Source of the DNA: Desulfovibrio sp. UBA6121
Lineage (GTDB): Bacteria; Desulfobacterota; Desulfovibrionia; Desulfovibrionales; Desulfovibrionaceae
DNA length: 13,626 bases
NCBI GenBank assembly: GCA_002422505.1
Contig: DIVX01000105.1
Coordinates: 1-13,626 of the forward strand
Direction of reading: 5' to 3'
Shown here: in pieces, positions 8,281 through 13,626 of the stretch
Position numbering within the stretch: position 1 is the stretch's first letter
Layout: each line of letters begins with the position of its first letter
Notes under the pieces: generated by a model
Database searches by the model: none
What the model was told of the DNA's origin: nothing
The model's input: only the letters and a program-made list of their open reading frames with translations
Program-made: the position numbers and the translations under genes

Positions 8281-9189
8281 ATGACGCACGGGACAGACGC
8301 TGTTTCACGCAGCCAGGGGCAGACCGCCGAGACCTTTGGATACAAATGGGCGAAACGGGACACCTTCGAGTCGGAAGCCTCCCTGGCGCGCCAAAAGGCT
8401 TGGCTTTTTGAACGCTACTGCGGGGGCAAGCCGGAAGTCCGCGAGGAATGGTTCGCGGACGGTCCCATAACCATCCTGGACGCGGGCTGCGGCGCCGCAA
8501 TGTCCGCCCTGCTCCTCTTTGACGGCTACCTGCACGCCCATCACTACATCGGCGTGGACATCAGCGAGGCAGTGTTCATCGCCCAAAAGCGGTTTGCCGA
8601 AGCCGGGCTCGACGGAGAATTCCATAAGGCAGACCTGCTGCACATGCCGGTGGCCGAGGGCTCGGTGGACTTGATATTTTCCGAAGGGGTGCTGCACCAC
8701 ACGGATTCCGTGGAGGCGGCCATCCTCGCCTTGTCGACCAAGCTGAAGCCCGGCGGGCGTTTCATGTTCTACGTCTACGCGAAGAAAAGCCCCATGCGCG
8801 AATACTCCGACGACCACATCCGCGAGCAGCTCACGGCCCTGGACAACGACGCAGCCTGGGAGGCCCTGAAACCGTTGACCAAGCTGGGAATCGCCCTGGG
8901 CGAGCTGAACGTCACCATCAATGTGCCCGAGGACGTGCCCCTGCTGGGCATCAAAAAGGGGCCGCAGAACCTGCAACGCCTCATCTACTGGAACGTTTGC
9001 AAAATGTATTACGACCCGACCCTGACGTTGGAAGAAATGAACCACATCAACTTCGACTGGTTCAGGCCCTTGAACTGCATCCGCAGCACGCCAGGGGAAA
9101 TCCGCGACTATTGCCAGCGGGCCGGATTGGCCATTGACCAGATGAACGTGCAGGAATCGGGCATTACGGTTCTGGCGACCAAGGCATAG
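8281..9189 (+). CDS. Class I SAM-dependent methyltransferase
   Basis: This 302-residue protein carries a Rossmann-type methyltransferase fold of the Methyltransf_11/25 kind. Motif I (ILDAGCGAAMS, residues 65-75) binds S-adenosylmethionine, the acidic loop is GVDIS (91-95), and the motif around FSEGVLHHTD (133-142) is followed by LKPGGRFMFYVY. The N-terminal TFGYKWAKRDTF resembles methyltransferases found in cell-surface polysaccharide clusters, but no such cluster is present and the substrate cannot be told. The frame is open upstream to 8161; I chose ATG 8281 because AGGAGG lies four bases before it. It stands alone, with the nearest plus-strand gene over 1 kb away, and appears complete. Confidence 0.87.
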   Translation: MTHGTDAVSRSQGQTAETFGYKWAKRDTFESEASLARQKAWLFERYCGGKPEVREEWFADGPITILDAGCGAAMSALLLFDGYLHAHHYIGVDISEAVFIAQKRFAEAGLDGEFHKADLLHMPVAEGSVDLIFSEGVLHHTDSVEAAILALSTKLKPGGRFMFYVYAKKSPMREYSDDHIREQLTALDNDAAWEALKPLTKLGIALGELNVTINVPEDVPLLGIKKGPQNLQRLIYWNVCKMYYDPTLTLEEMNHINFDWFRPLNCIRSTPGEIRDYCQRAGLAIDQMNVQESGITVLATKA

Positions 9190-9204
9190 GAGGCTTTTCG
9201 CCCA

Positions 9205-9240
9205 GGTGCGGCAGAGGGTGCGGCAGAGGGTGCGCCAGGG
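9205..9240. repeat. 12-bp tandem repeat GGTGCGGCAGAG
   Basis: Two perfect copies (9205-9216, 9217-9228) and a third diverged copy (9229-9240) lie just after the methyltransferase stop. They are non-coding, and slippage is likely. Confidence 0.8.
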
Positions 9241-9342
9241 AAAGCCCGCTTCCAGGCGCGGCAGGCCGCGAGCAAGCGCAGCCAGGGGAACGGCAATGGG
9301 CGCGCTGAAGCCCAAGGCAGGGCAGCACGCACGCCCGTGGGC

Positions 9343-9381
9343 GCAAAACAGAAGGGACCGCCGTCTTTCGACAGCGGTCCC
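9343..9381 (-). terminator. Intrinsic terminator of the tRNA-Arg transcript
   Basis: On the minus strand, GGGACCGCTGTC-GAAA-GACGGCGGTCCC makes a 12-bp stem (one G-T wobble) with a GAAA tetraloop, followed by TTCTGTTTTG. It begins about 12 bases past the encoded CCA of the tRNA. This is a textbook rho-independent terminator. Confidence 0.92.
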
Positions 9382-9392
9382 TGGTGCTTGCG

Positions 9393-9468
9393 TGGTGGGC
9401 CTGGCAGGATTTGAACCTGCGGCCTACGGATTCGTAGTCCGGCGCTCTATCCACTGAGCTACAAGCCC
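9393..9468 (-). tRNA. tRNA-Arg (anticodon ACG)
   Basis: The 76-base cloverleaf includes an encoded CCA end. The acceptor stem is GGGCTTG/CAGGCCC (one G-T pair). The D-arm is GCTC-AGTGGATA-GAGC. The anticodon loop CTACGAA lies between CGGA and TCCG, giving anticodon ACG (wobble A normally modified to inosine, reading CGU/CGC/CGA). The T-arm contains GTTCAAATC. It is followed by an intrinsic terminator and preceded, 17 bases away, by the stop of the flavin-protein gene on the same strand. Confidence 0.97.
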
Positions 9469-9484
9469 ACGCGAGGAAGGCAGG

Positions 9485-9511
9485 ATTAAGCCCTACGCGT
9501 CCGAGCGTCAA
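9485..9511 (-). promoter_or_regulatory. Likely tRNA promoter inside the end of the upstream gene
   Basis: On the minus strand, TTGACG (9506-9511) and CTTAAT (9485-9490) are spaced by 15 bases, with 5/6 and 4/6 matches to sigma-70 boxes. Initiation would fall about 10 bases before the tRNA 5' end. The promoter lies almost wholly within the last codons of the flavin-protein gene. Confidence 0.45.
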
Positions 9512-10106
9512 GCATTTTTTCTGCCTTGATGAAAAAAACATCCGTCAGGCCGCTTAAAAGTTGCAGGCTCTCCACCCGCAGGCGCAGCAGCACAACGCCC
9601 TCCAAAGCCAGGAACGACGCCAGTTGCGGGTGCTTTTCCAGCAGGGCGCGGCGCGCTGCGGCCTCTTCTTGCGGCGTGGCGAAGGGAATATGCCGCGCCG
9701 CAACGGTAAGGGCCAGGCCCGGCGCAGCGCCCGCCCCGCATGCTTCCTCTGCCCCGGCCAGACCGTCTGCACCTGCCGCCCCGGCCAGTCCAGCCGCCCC
9801 CCGCGTCGGGCAGCCGGGCGCGCCCCTGTCATCTATGAGCAGGCTGGCGCGCGAATTGGCCGAAAGGTTGCGAAATTTGCGCGTGGCTGTGTGCGTGGCC
9901 AGCCAGAACTCCGTGCAGTCCGTGGCGGCGCAATAGCTCATGAGCGAGGCGTGCGGCGCGCAAGGCTCAACGCCTTCGTCCTCGCAGGGGCCTTTGCCGG
10001 AGCCCGCGCCACCCTCCTGGCAGGAACGCTCCCAGGCGCCGGGCCCGCAGGTCGCCAGCACGCAATGCCCGCAGGTCTGGACAAGCGTCTCGATTTTCTT
10101 CAGCAT
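9486..10106 (-). CDS. Pyridoxamine 5'-phosphate oxidase-like flavin-binding protein with insertions
   Basis: The 206-residue protein resembles the small split-barrel, FMN-binding PNPOx-like family of uncertain substrate. The barrel is seen in CGHCVLATCGP (12-22), PHASLMSYCA (51-60), EFWLATHTATRKFRNL (66-81), SRASLLIDD (85-93) and the C-terminal GVVLLRLRVESLQLL. Family members are usually around 140-150 residues. The excess lies in two low-complexity inserts, about 22-49 (Gly/Glu/Cys-rich) and about 94-131 (Ala/Gly-rich). ATG 10106 was chosen because GGAGG lies 4 bases upstream and the family's typical first strand begins just after; the upstream open frame is Cys/Arg-rich nonsense. It is divergent from the CysH-like gene. 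The substrate is unknown. Confidence 0.78.
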   Translation of the reverse strand: MLKKIETLVQTCGHCVLATCGPGAWERSCQEGGAGSGKGPCEDEGVEPCAPHASLMSYCAATDCTEFWLATHTATRKFRNLSANSRASLLIDDRGAPGCPTRGAAGLAGAAGADGLAGAEEACGAGAAPGLALTVAARHIPFATPQEEAAARRALLEKHPQLASFLALEGVVLLRLRVESLQLLSGLTDVFFIKAEKMLDARTRRA

Positions 10107-10239
10107 CGCGCCTCCGGGAATATGGTCGTGCCGCAGCCTACCCCGCCGCGCGGAGCGTTGCAAGACGGCCCGTCGGCAATGTGGGCACCGCCAGGCCGGA
10201 CAGCACAAAGCGCAACGGCGCGGGCCCCAGTGCGGCACA

Positions 10240-10275
10240 ATATCAGACAAGATATCCGACAAGATACCCGGCAAG
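10240..10275. repeat. Three tandem 12-bp units ATATCMGACAAG
   Basis: ATATCAGACAAG (10240-10251), ATATCCGACAAG (10252-10263) and ATACCCGGCAAG (10264-10275) form a head-to-tail array 66-101 bases upstream of the CysH-like start. The units are slightly diverged and more AT-rich than their surroundings. They could be iterons for a regulator or plain slippage products. Confidence 0.85.
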
Positions 10276-10301
10276 ACAACGCGCACGCGCCTGCACACGC
10301 C

Positions 10302-10328
10302 GCACAGCCAGCACAGCCAGCACAGCAA
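10302..10328. repeat. Three tandem 9-bp units GCACAGCCA
   Basis: Two perfect units (10302-10310, 10311-10319) and a third ending CAA (10320-10328) lie immediately upstream of the ribosome site (AGGAG at 10331) of the CysH-like gene, within its leader. Confidence 0.8.
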
Positions 10329-10340
10329 CGAGGAGCCAGC

Positions 10341-11192
10341 ATGGACATCGCCGACCTGAACGCCAACGCCCCCCTAGCGCCGGGCGCGCCCCTGGAAGAG
10401 AAGCTGGCCCGCAGCCGCGCGCTGCTGACCGCCCTGTGCGGCCTGCAACCGCCCCAGGCCGTCGCCGTGGCCTACACCGGCGGCAAGGACTCTGGCGTGG
10501 CGCTGGCCCTGTGGCGCGCGGCCCTGGCGGACTGCGCGGAAGTGAAGGCTTGTGCGGACGTGAAGGCCTGCGCGGCCCTGGCGGACTGCGCGGACGCCAA
10601 GGCCTGCGCAGCGCTGGAGGAAGCTGGCGCGGACGTGAAGTCGCCCTTGGCGGCCTGCGGCGGCCCCCTGCGCGCCCTCAGCGTGGACACAGGTCTCAAG
10701 TTCCCGCAGGTCACCGCCTTCCGCGACCGACTCTGCGCCGAGTGGGGCGTGGACCTGACCATCGCCCGGCCACAGGTGGAACTCAACGCCTACCCCGTGG
10801 CGCAGGACAAGCTCGCCTGCTGCCGCGACCTCAAAATAGCGCCCCTGGGCCGCGCCATGGCCGAAACCGCAACCACGGTGCTCATCACCGGCCTGCGGCG
10901 CGACGAACACCCCTCGCGCGCGGGGCGGCCCTATGCGGAGCTTCGCCCCGCCACGCCGCTGTGCCCGGAGCACTGGCAGGTGAATGTGATTCTGGATTGG
11001 ACGGAGATGGACGTGTGGGCCTTTGTGACGGGCGAGGCCCTGCCCTACTGCGAGCTGTACCACGAGGGGTACCGGTCCCTTGGCTGCATGCCCTGCACGC
11101 GCCTGGCCGGGGCGCAGGCCTCCGAACGCGCTGGCCGCGACCCGGACAAGGAGCGCCAGCTGGAATCGCTCAAGGCGCTGGGGTATTTTTAG
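10341..11192 (+). CDS. PAPS/APS reductase-family (CysH-like) PP-loop protein with Fe-S cysteines and repeat insertion
   Basis: This is a 283-residue adenine-nucleotide alpha-hydrolase fold protein. The PP-loop is TGGKDS at 46-51. VDTGLKFP (115-122) matches the family's substrate loop. CC (160-161) and CMPC (249-252) match the cysteines that hold the [4Fe-4S] cluster in bacterial APS reductases, with LKIAPLGRAM following the CC as usual. ERAGR follows the CxxC. However, the protein ends at GYF with no ECGLH-type tail, which carries the catalytic cysteine of true reductases, so reductase activity is doubtful. It could be a sulfur-transfer or nucleotide-processing relative. Residues about 59-107 are an Ala/Cys/Lys-rich repeat insert. 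ATG 10341 follows AGGAG at a 5-base spacing; the upstream open frame is repeat sequence. Confidence 0.85.
   Translation: MDIADLNANAPLAPGAPLEEKLARSRALLTALCGLQPPQAVAVAYTGGKDSGVALALWRAALADCAEVKACADVKACAALADCADAKACAALEEAGADVKSPLAACGGPLRALSVDTGLKFPQVTAFRDRLCAEWGVDLTIARPQVELNAYPVAQDKLACCRDLKIAPLGRAMAETATTVLITGLRRDEHPSRAGRPYAELRPATPLCPEHWQVNVILDWTEMDVWAFVTGEALPYCELYHEGYRSLGCMPCTRLAGAQASERAGRDPDKERQLESLKALGYF
10521..10640 (+). repeat. In-frame tandem repeat within the CysH-like gene
   Basis: A 54-bp (18-codon) unit beginning GCCCTGGCGGACTGCGCGGA at 10521 recurs at 10575. Inside it, a core of GCGGACGTGAAGGCCTG type occurs four times with changes, encoding ADVKACA-like peptides. All copies keep the reading frame and are inserted between the PP-loop and the VDTG motif. 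Confidence 0.85.
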
Positions 11193-11202
11193 GCGGGGCA
11201 GG

Positions 11203-11406
11203 CTATTTAAATATCTTATAGCAATCCAGATATTCGCGAATTTTAATGGATGCACTTTTTGCATCTCTTCCTTCCTTGAATTTTTGGAAGCAAGAGACAT
11301 TAATTGTAACTGTATGAGGAGCGTCATTATCATCGGCTCCATGAGACAGCTTCGCCAAGCTCGCCAACTCTTCAATCGGCAACAAATGCTGCTTATCTTT
11401 TGTCAT
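11203..11406 (-). CDS. Small protein of unknown function overlapping the deaminase gene
   Basis: The predicted protein has 67 residues and I do not recognise it. Its composition is ordinary for a soluble protein: a charged N-terminal helix (LLPIEELASLAKL), a stretch TVTINVSCF that looks like a beta strand, and a basic C-terminal helix (SASIKIREYLDCYKIF). ATG 11406 is preceded by GAGG at a 6-base spacing and lies 14 bases inside the 3' end of the deaminase gene, so the two are probably translationally coupled. An upstream ATG at 11436 (77 residues) has no ribosome site. Its codon use is AT-rich like the deaminase. The stop is only 10 bases from the convergent CysH-like stop. A role as accessory, inhibitor or antitoxin of the deaminase is inference from position only. 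Confidence 0.65.
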   Translation of the reverse strand: MTKDKQHLLPIEELASLAKLSHGADDNDAPHTVTINVSCFQKFKEGRDAKSASIKIREYLDCYKIFK

Positions 11407-12973
11407 CCCCGACCTCGTCTGCAATTTTACTCTCATACAGGGTATAACTATCCAAATACACCCCAGTGATAGGGATCGGTTGCGGACTTGGAAAAACCAC
11501 TTCGCCTTCTATGTTCTTGCGCTTACCGGCCTTCCTGTACATCAATTGGTACGTATACGGAGATATGCCCGTAAATTGTGAAAGTACAAGCTTCCCTTGT
11601 TCTGTTTCTCCTTGTCCCTTATTTATTACAAAATCAGAGAAAAAATCAAGTGCCCGGCTCTTAGTGTACGGCTCAATATAAACAACCTTCGTGATCCCAG
11701 CAGCCAAAATGTGTTTAACGCAGTTTTCGCAGGGGTATGTTGTTACAAAAATTTTCCCCCCCCGAAGTCCTGGCTTTGCCGTTCGTGCAGCGCTAAGAAT
11801 TGCCTCCATTTCCGCGTGTATAGCACGCGAAAACTCTATCAACCTTGAGACCCCAGCCCTCATAACAAGGTCATCAAACAGCTCCCTTGGCGCGTCAGGC
11901 TCGACAAAGCCACCTTCACATAATCGTACAAATATCTGACTTGACAATTTTTTTATTTCCTCATTGCTCCGACAGAATCCTTTTTTCTTGCACAGAGACG
12001 CCCCAATAGAACTATCGTTTTCAGTTGCCAAGCCCCCCCCAAAAGTTGGGACATCATTCCAACCAACGGAGACGAGGTCTCCATGGCTATCAGCGATCGC
12101 TGCCCCAACTTGTCGGGAAAGACAAGTTGATCTCAAGCTTGCTGCAAAAGCTTCAAACATCATTCTTTCATCAACGGTTGGGCTTCCTATCTTATACCCA
12201 AATAGCAAATCTAAAAATGCAGAAATCTGTCCGTCTAGCGGTTTCTCTTCTGTACACAAAAACAGATTTGCCTGATAGTAAACCTCTTTTACTTCTTGAC
12301 CATTACCAATTCCCTCATCCTGATCTATCTCGAATAAAACATTATATTCTTCTCTTCTGCTTGCCTCAAGGGCATCAACATCCTCTCTTTGTCTGTAATT
12401 ATTAAGTTGTTGCTCAAAGCTACCACTTACTGCGATCAAGAACATTAAGCCGCCGTAAACTGAACGCAGCAACTTTAGTTCTTCTTCATGCTTTATAGAC
12501 CGTATTATGTGAGCGACCCTCATCGGTTTTGGTACCGGAACCGCTCCATCTGCACGCTCAATTCCATCATTCGTCATCCGGTAATCAGCAATCTTCTTGA
12601 TCGTAGCTCTTGCAAGAAAATCGCACCCCATTTCCTTGCGTAGCCTATTCCCAAACTGCTGTAATTTATTTATTTTTCTTGCCTTATCTGAAAGTCGTCT
12701 AATGCCTAGTAATTTACTCGGTACAACAGGGTCAGAATAACCCCTTTTGGTTGCCTCCTCTGAGATCAATACGCTTACAGGGATATCATGGACATCATAA
12801 CCATACCTGGAATCGCGTATTATTCGACTTAAGGCATCAGCGGCCTGTTGCGCCCCGCCACCTATCGGCTCAACAAACACAAAAATCAATTCTGGAGTAA
12901 TGCGGGAATCGTGCCCGCTATACCCAAGGCTAGCGAGTGAATCAGCTGTAATTATTTCCGCAGGATCAGCCAT
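11393..12973 (-). CDS. avcD: AvcD/DcdV-type anti-phage deoxycytidylate deaminase
   Basis: This 526-residue two-domain protein matches, in architecture and motifs, the anti-phage deaminases known as AvcD or DcdV in Vibrio. These deaminate dCMP/dCTP during infection and starve phage replication. The N-terminal domain (about 25-150) is P-loop-kinase-like: LIFVFVEPIGGGAQ turn, then QQFGNRLRKEMGCDFLA. It lacks a classical GK[ST]. The C-terminal domain (about 265-440) is a dCMP deaminase: AIHAEMEAI with zinc His386 and catalytic Glu388, and PCENC with zinc Cys415 and Cys418. IEPYTKSRA, typical of the family, follows. ATG 12973 starts MADPAE; an in-frame TTG at 12985 would add four residues (MGGA). 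It lies 21 bases after dxs and may be read from dxs transcription. Its GC content is low compared with its neighbours. Distant alternatives are other ComE/dCMP deaminases, but the N-terminal domain argues against them. Confidence 0.88.
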   Translation of the reverse strand: MADPAEIITADSLASLGYSGHDSRITPELIFVFVEPIGGGAQQAADALSRIIRDSRYGYDVHDIPVSVLISEEATKRGYSDPVVPSKLLGIRRLSDKARKINKLQQFGNRLRKEMGCDFLARATIKKIADYRMTNDGIERADGAVPVPKPMRVAHIIRSIKHEEELKLLRSVYGGLMFLIAVSGSFEQQLNNYRQREDVDALEASRREEYNVLFEIDQDEGIGNGQEVKEVYYQANLFLCTEEKPLDGQISAFLDLLFGYKIGSPTVDERMMFEAFAASLRSTCLSRQVGAAIADSHGDLVSVGWNDVPTFGGGLATENDSSIGASLCKKKGFCRSNEEIKKLSSQIFVRLCEGGFVEPDAPRELFDDLVMRAGVSRLIEFSRAIHAEMEAILSAARTAKPGLRGGKIFVTTYPCENCVKHILAAGITKVVYIEPYTKSRALDFFSDFVINKGQGETEQGKLVLSQFTGISPYTYQLMYRKAGKRKNIEGEVVFPSPQPIPITGVYLDSYTLYESKIADEVGDDKR

Positions 12974-12975
12974 CG

Positions 12976-12989
12976 CCCCCCCCAAAAAA
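12976..12989 (-). promoter_or_regulatory. T6-G8 homopolymer before the deaminase start
   Basis: On the minus strand, six T then eight G immediately precede CG-ATG of the deaminase. No normal GGAGG is present; the G-run is the only candidate for pairing with 16S rRNA. A slip in the G-tract would change spacing and also the frame of the alternative TTG start. Confidence 0.5.
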
Positions 12990-12994
12990 CAGAA

Positions 12995-13626
12995 TTAAAG
13001 CCTGTCAACGACCAACCCCAGCAACTCCAGCATCGCCCGCTTTATCCCCGCCTTGTCCACCCCGGCCAGGGCGCGCAGTTCCTTGGCCTTGCCGTGTTCG
13101 ATGAACTGGTCCGGCACGCCCACGCGGCGCAGGCTGAGACCGGCGAGCGCGCCCGCATCGGCGTAGAATTCCAGCACGGCGGAGCCGAAGCCGCCGGACA
13201 GGCAGCCTTCCTCGACCGTCAAAATGCGCGAGAACTGCCGCGCCAGGTCCAGCAACTGGGCCTCGGGCAGGGGTTTCACAAAGCGGGCGTTGAATACGGC
13301 GATGGACAGGCCGAGCTCGGCCTCCAGCTCCTGGGCGCATTCCAGCGCCGGGTACACGCGGGAGCCAAGCGCCACAATGACCGCGTCCCTGCCGTCGCGC
13401 AGCAGCTCGCCCTGGCCCAGGGGCAAGAGCTCCGGCTGGGCCTGGGCCTCGGCCCCTGTGCCCACCCCGCGCGGATAGCGCACGGCCACAGGTCCGGGCG
13501 TGGCCATGGCGGTGGCCACCATCTGCGCCAGCTCGGCCTCGTCCTTGGGCGCCATGAAGGTCAGGCCCGGCACGTGCCGCAAATAGGCGATGTCGAACAC
13601 GCCGTGGTGCGTGGCCCCGTCCTCGC
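12995..13626 (-). CDS. dxs: 1-deoxy-D-xylulose-5-phosphate synthase, C-terminal part (partial)
   Basis: Dxs condenses pyruvate and glyceraldehyde 3-phosphate, using thiamine diphosphate, at the first step of the MEP isoprenoid pathway. The window holds the last ~210 residues; the 5' end lies beyond the right edge, and the ATG at 13600 is internal. The pyrimidine-domain end is recognisable in EDGATHHGVFDIAYLRHVPG and PGPVAVRYPRG. The transketolase C-terminal domain follows with VALGSRVYPALECA, FNARFVKPLPE, LTVEEGCLSGGFGSAV and GVPDQFIEHGKAKEL. It is GC-rich and intact where visible. The stop abuts the AT-rich islet. Confidence 0.96.
   Translation of the reverse strand, partial: EDGATHHGVFDIAYLRHVPGLTFMAPKDEAELAQMVATAMATPGPVAVRYPRGVGTGAEAQAQPELLPLGQGELLRDGRDAVIVALGSRVYPALECAQELEAELGLSIAVFNARFVKPLPEAQLLDLARQFSRILTVEEGCLSGGFGSAVLEFYADAGALAGLSLRRVGVPDQFIEHGKAKELRALAGVDKAGIKRAMLELLGLVVDRL

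Larger units (their letters stand above)
10107..10340. promoter_or_regulatory. Divergent intergenic region with tandem repeats
   Basis: These 234 bases lie between the start codons of the flavin-protein gene (minus) and the CysH-like gene (plus), and must hold promoters for both. No convincing -35/-10 pair stands out. Two sets of short tandem repeats occupy the half nearest the CysH-like gene. Confidence 0.55.
11193..12994. mobile_element. AT-rich inserted defence islet (two genes)
   Basis: Base composition drops sharply between the CysH-like stop and the dxs stop, with many A/T-ending codons, then returns to GC-rich. The islet holds only the AvcD-type deaminase and the small overlapping gene, both on the minus strand like dxs. 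No transposase, integrase or attachment site is visible, so the means of arrival is unknown. It behaves like a small horizontally acquired cargo. Confidence 0.6.

Noticed and set aside
7598..8284. 228-codon plus-strand open frame across the gene-free region
   Set aside because: Arg/Pro/Ser-rich translation without any domain, no ribosome site, and its start lies inside the binding-protein gene; typical chance frame in GC-rich DNA.
9190..9468. Methyltransferase as cargo of an element integrated at the tRNA-Arg 3' end
   Set aside because: No integrase, no repeat of the tRNA 3' end near the methyltransferase, and the intact terminator follows the tRNA directly.
10240..10328. CRISPR-like array
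   Set aside because: Units are 9-12 bp and head-to-tail without spacers.
11210..11234. AATATCT/AGATATT hairpin as terminator of the islet
   Set aside because: It lies inside the small gene's last codons, is A/T-only with an 11-base loop and has no T-run; too weak to call.
11964..12405. Plus-strand frames of about 100-126 codons inside the deaminase gene
   Set aside because: Antisense to a gene with clear catalytic motifs; no ribosome site and no recognisable protein.

Overview
The window looks like chromosome of a high-GC Gram-negative bacterium, most likely a deltaproteobacterium of the Desulfovibrionales type. This rests on overall gene style only: multi-PAS sensor kinases beside an HD-GYP response regulator, a CysH-like protein with iron-sulfur cysteines, and an encoded CCA on the tRNA. 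There is no rRNA or marker gene to confirm it. Most of the window is very GC-rich; about 11193-12990 is visibly AT-rich.

Signalling block (1-7632). A multi-PAS membrane histidine kinase (5' end outside the window), a single-domain receiver and a receiver/HD-GYP protein form a plus-strand operon. Both junctions are ATGA stop/start overlaps, so phosphotransfer ending in c-di-GMP hydrolysis is the natural reading. Converging on it from the minus strand is a two-gene unit: an EhuB-like periplasmic amino-acid/ectoine-type binding protein coupled (ATGA again) to a hybrid histidine kinase. No ABC permease or ATPase lies alongside, which suggests the binding protein works as a detached receptor for the kinase.

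Middle block (7633-11192). About 650 bases without a convincing gene lead to a stand-alone SAM-dependent methyltransferase. Next come a minus-strand tRNA-Arg(ACG) with a strong intrinsic terminator and a likely promoter inside the end of the preceding gene. A divergent pair follows: a small pyridoxamine-phosphate-oxidase-like flavin protein and a CysH/APS-reductase-like PP-loop protein. Both carry alanine/cysteine- or alanine/glycine-rich insertions that their families normally lack. The CysH-like protein keeps the iron-sulfur cysteines but lacks the usual catalytic tail cysteine.

Defence islet (11193-12994). Between the CysH-like gene and dxs sits a compact AT-rich insert with two minus-strand genes. 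The larger encodes a two-domain deoxycytidylate deaminase of the AvcD/DcdV anti-phage type, which depletes dCTP/dCMP during phage infection. The smaller, overlapping its 3' end, encodes a 67-residue protein I do not recognise. The Vibrio system has its inhibitor RNA (AvcI) upstream of the deaminase; here only 21 bases separate dxs from the deaminase start. The small overlapping gene is therefore the best candidate for a partner or inhibitor. The window ends inside dxs (DXP synthase, isoprenoid pathway).
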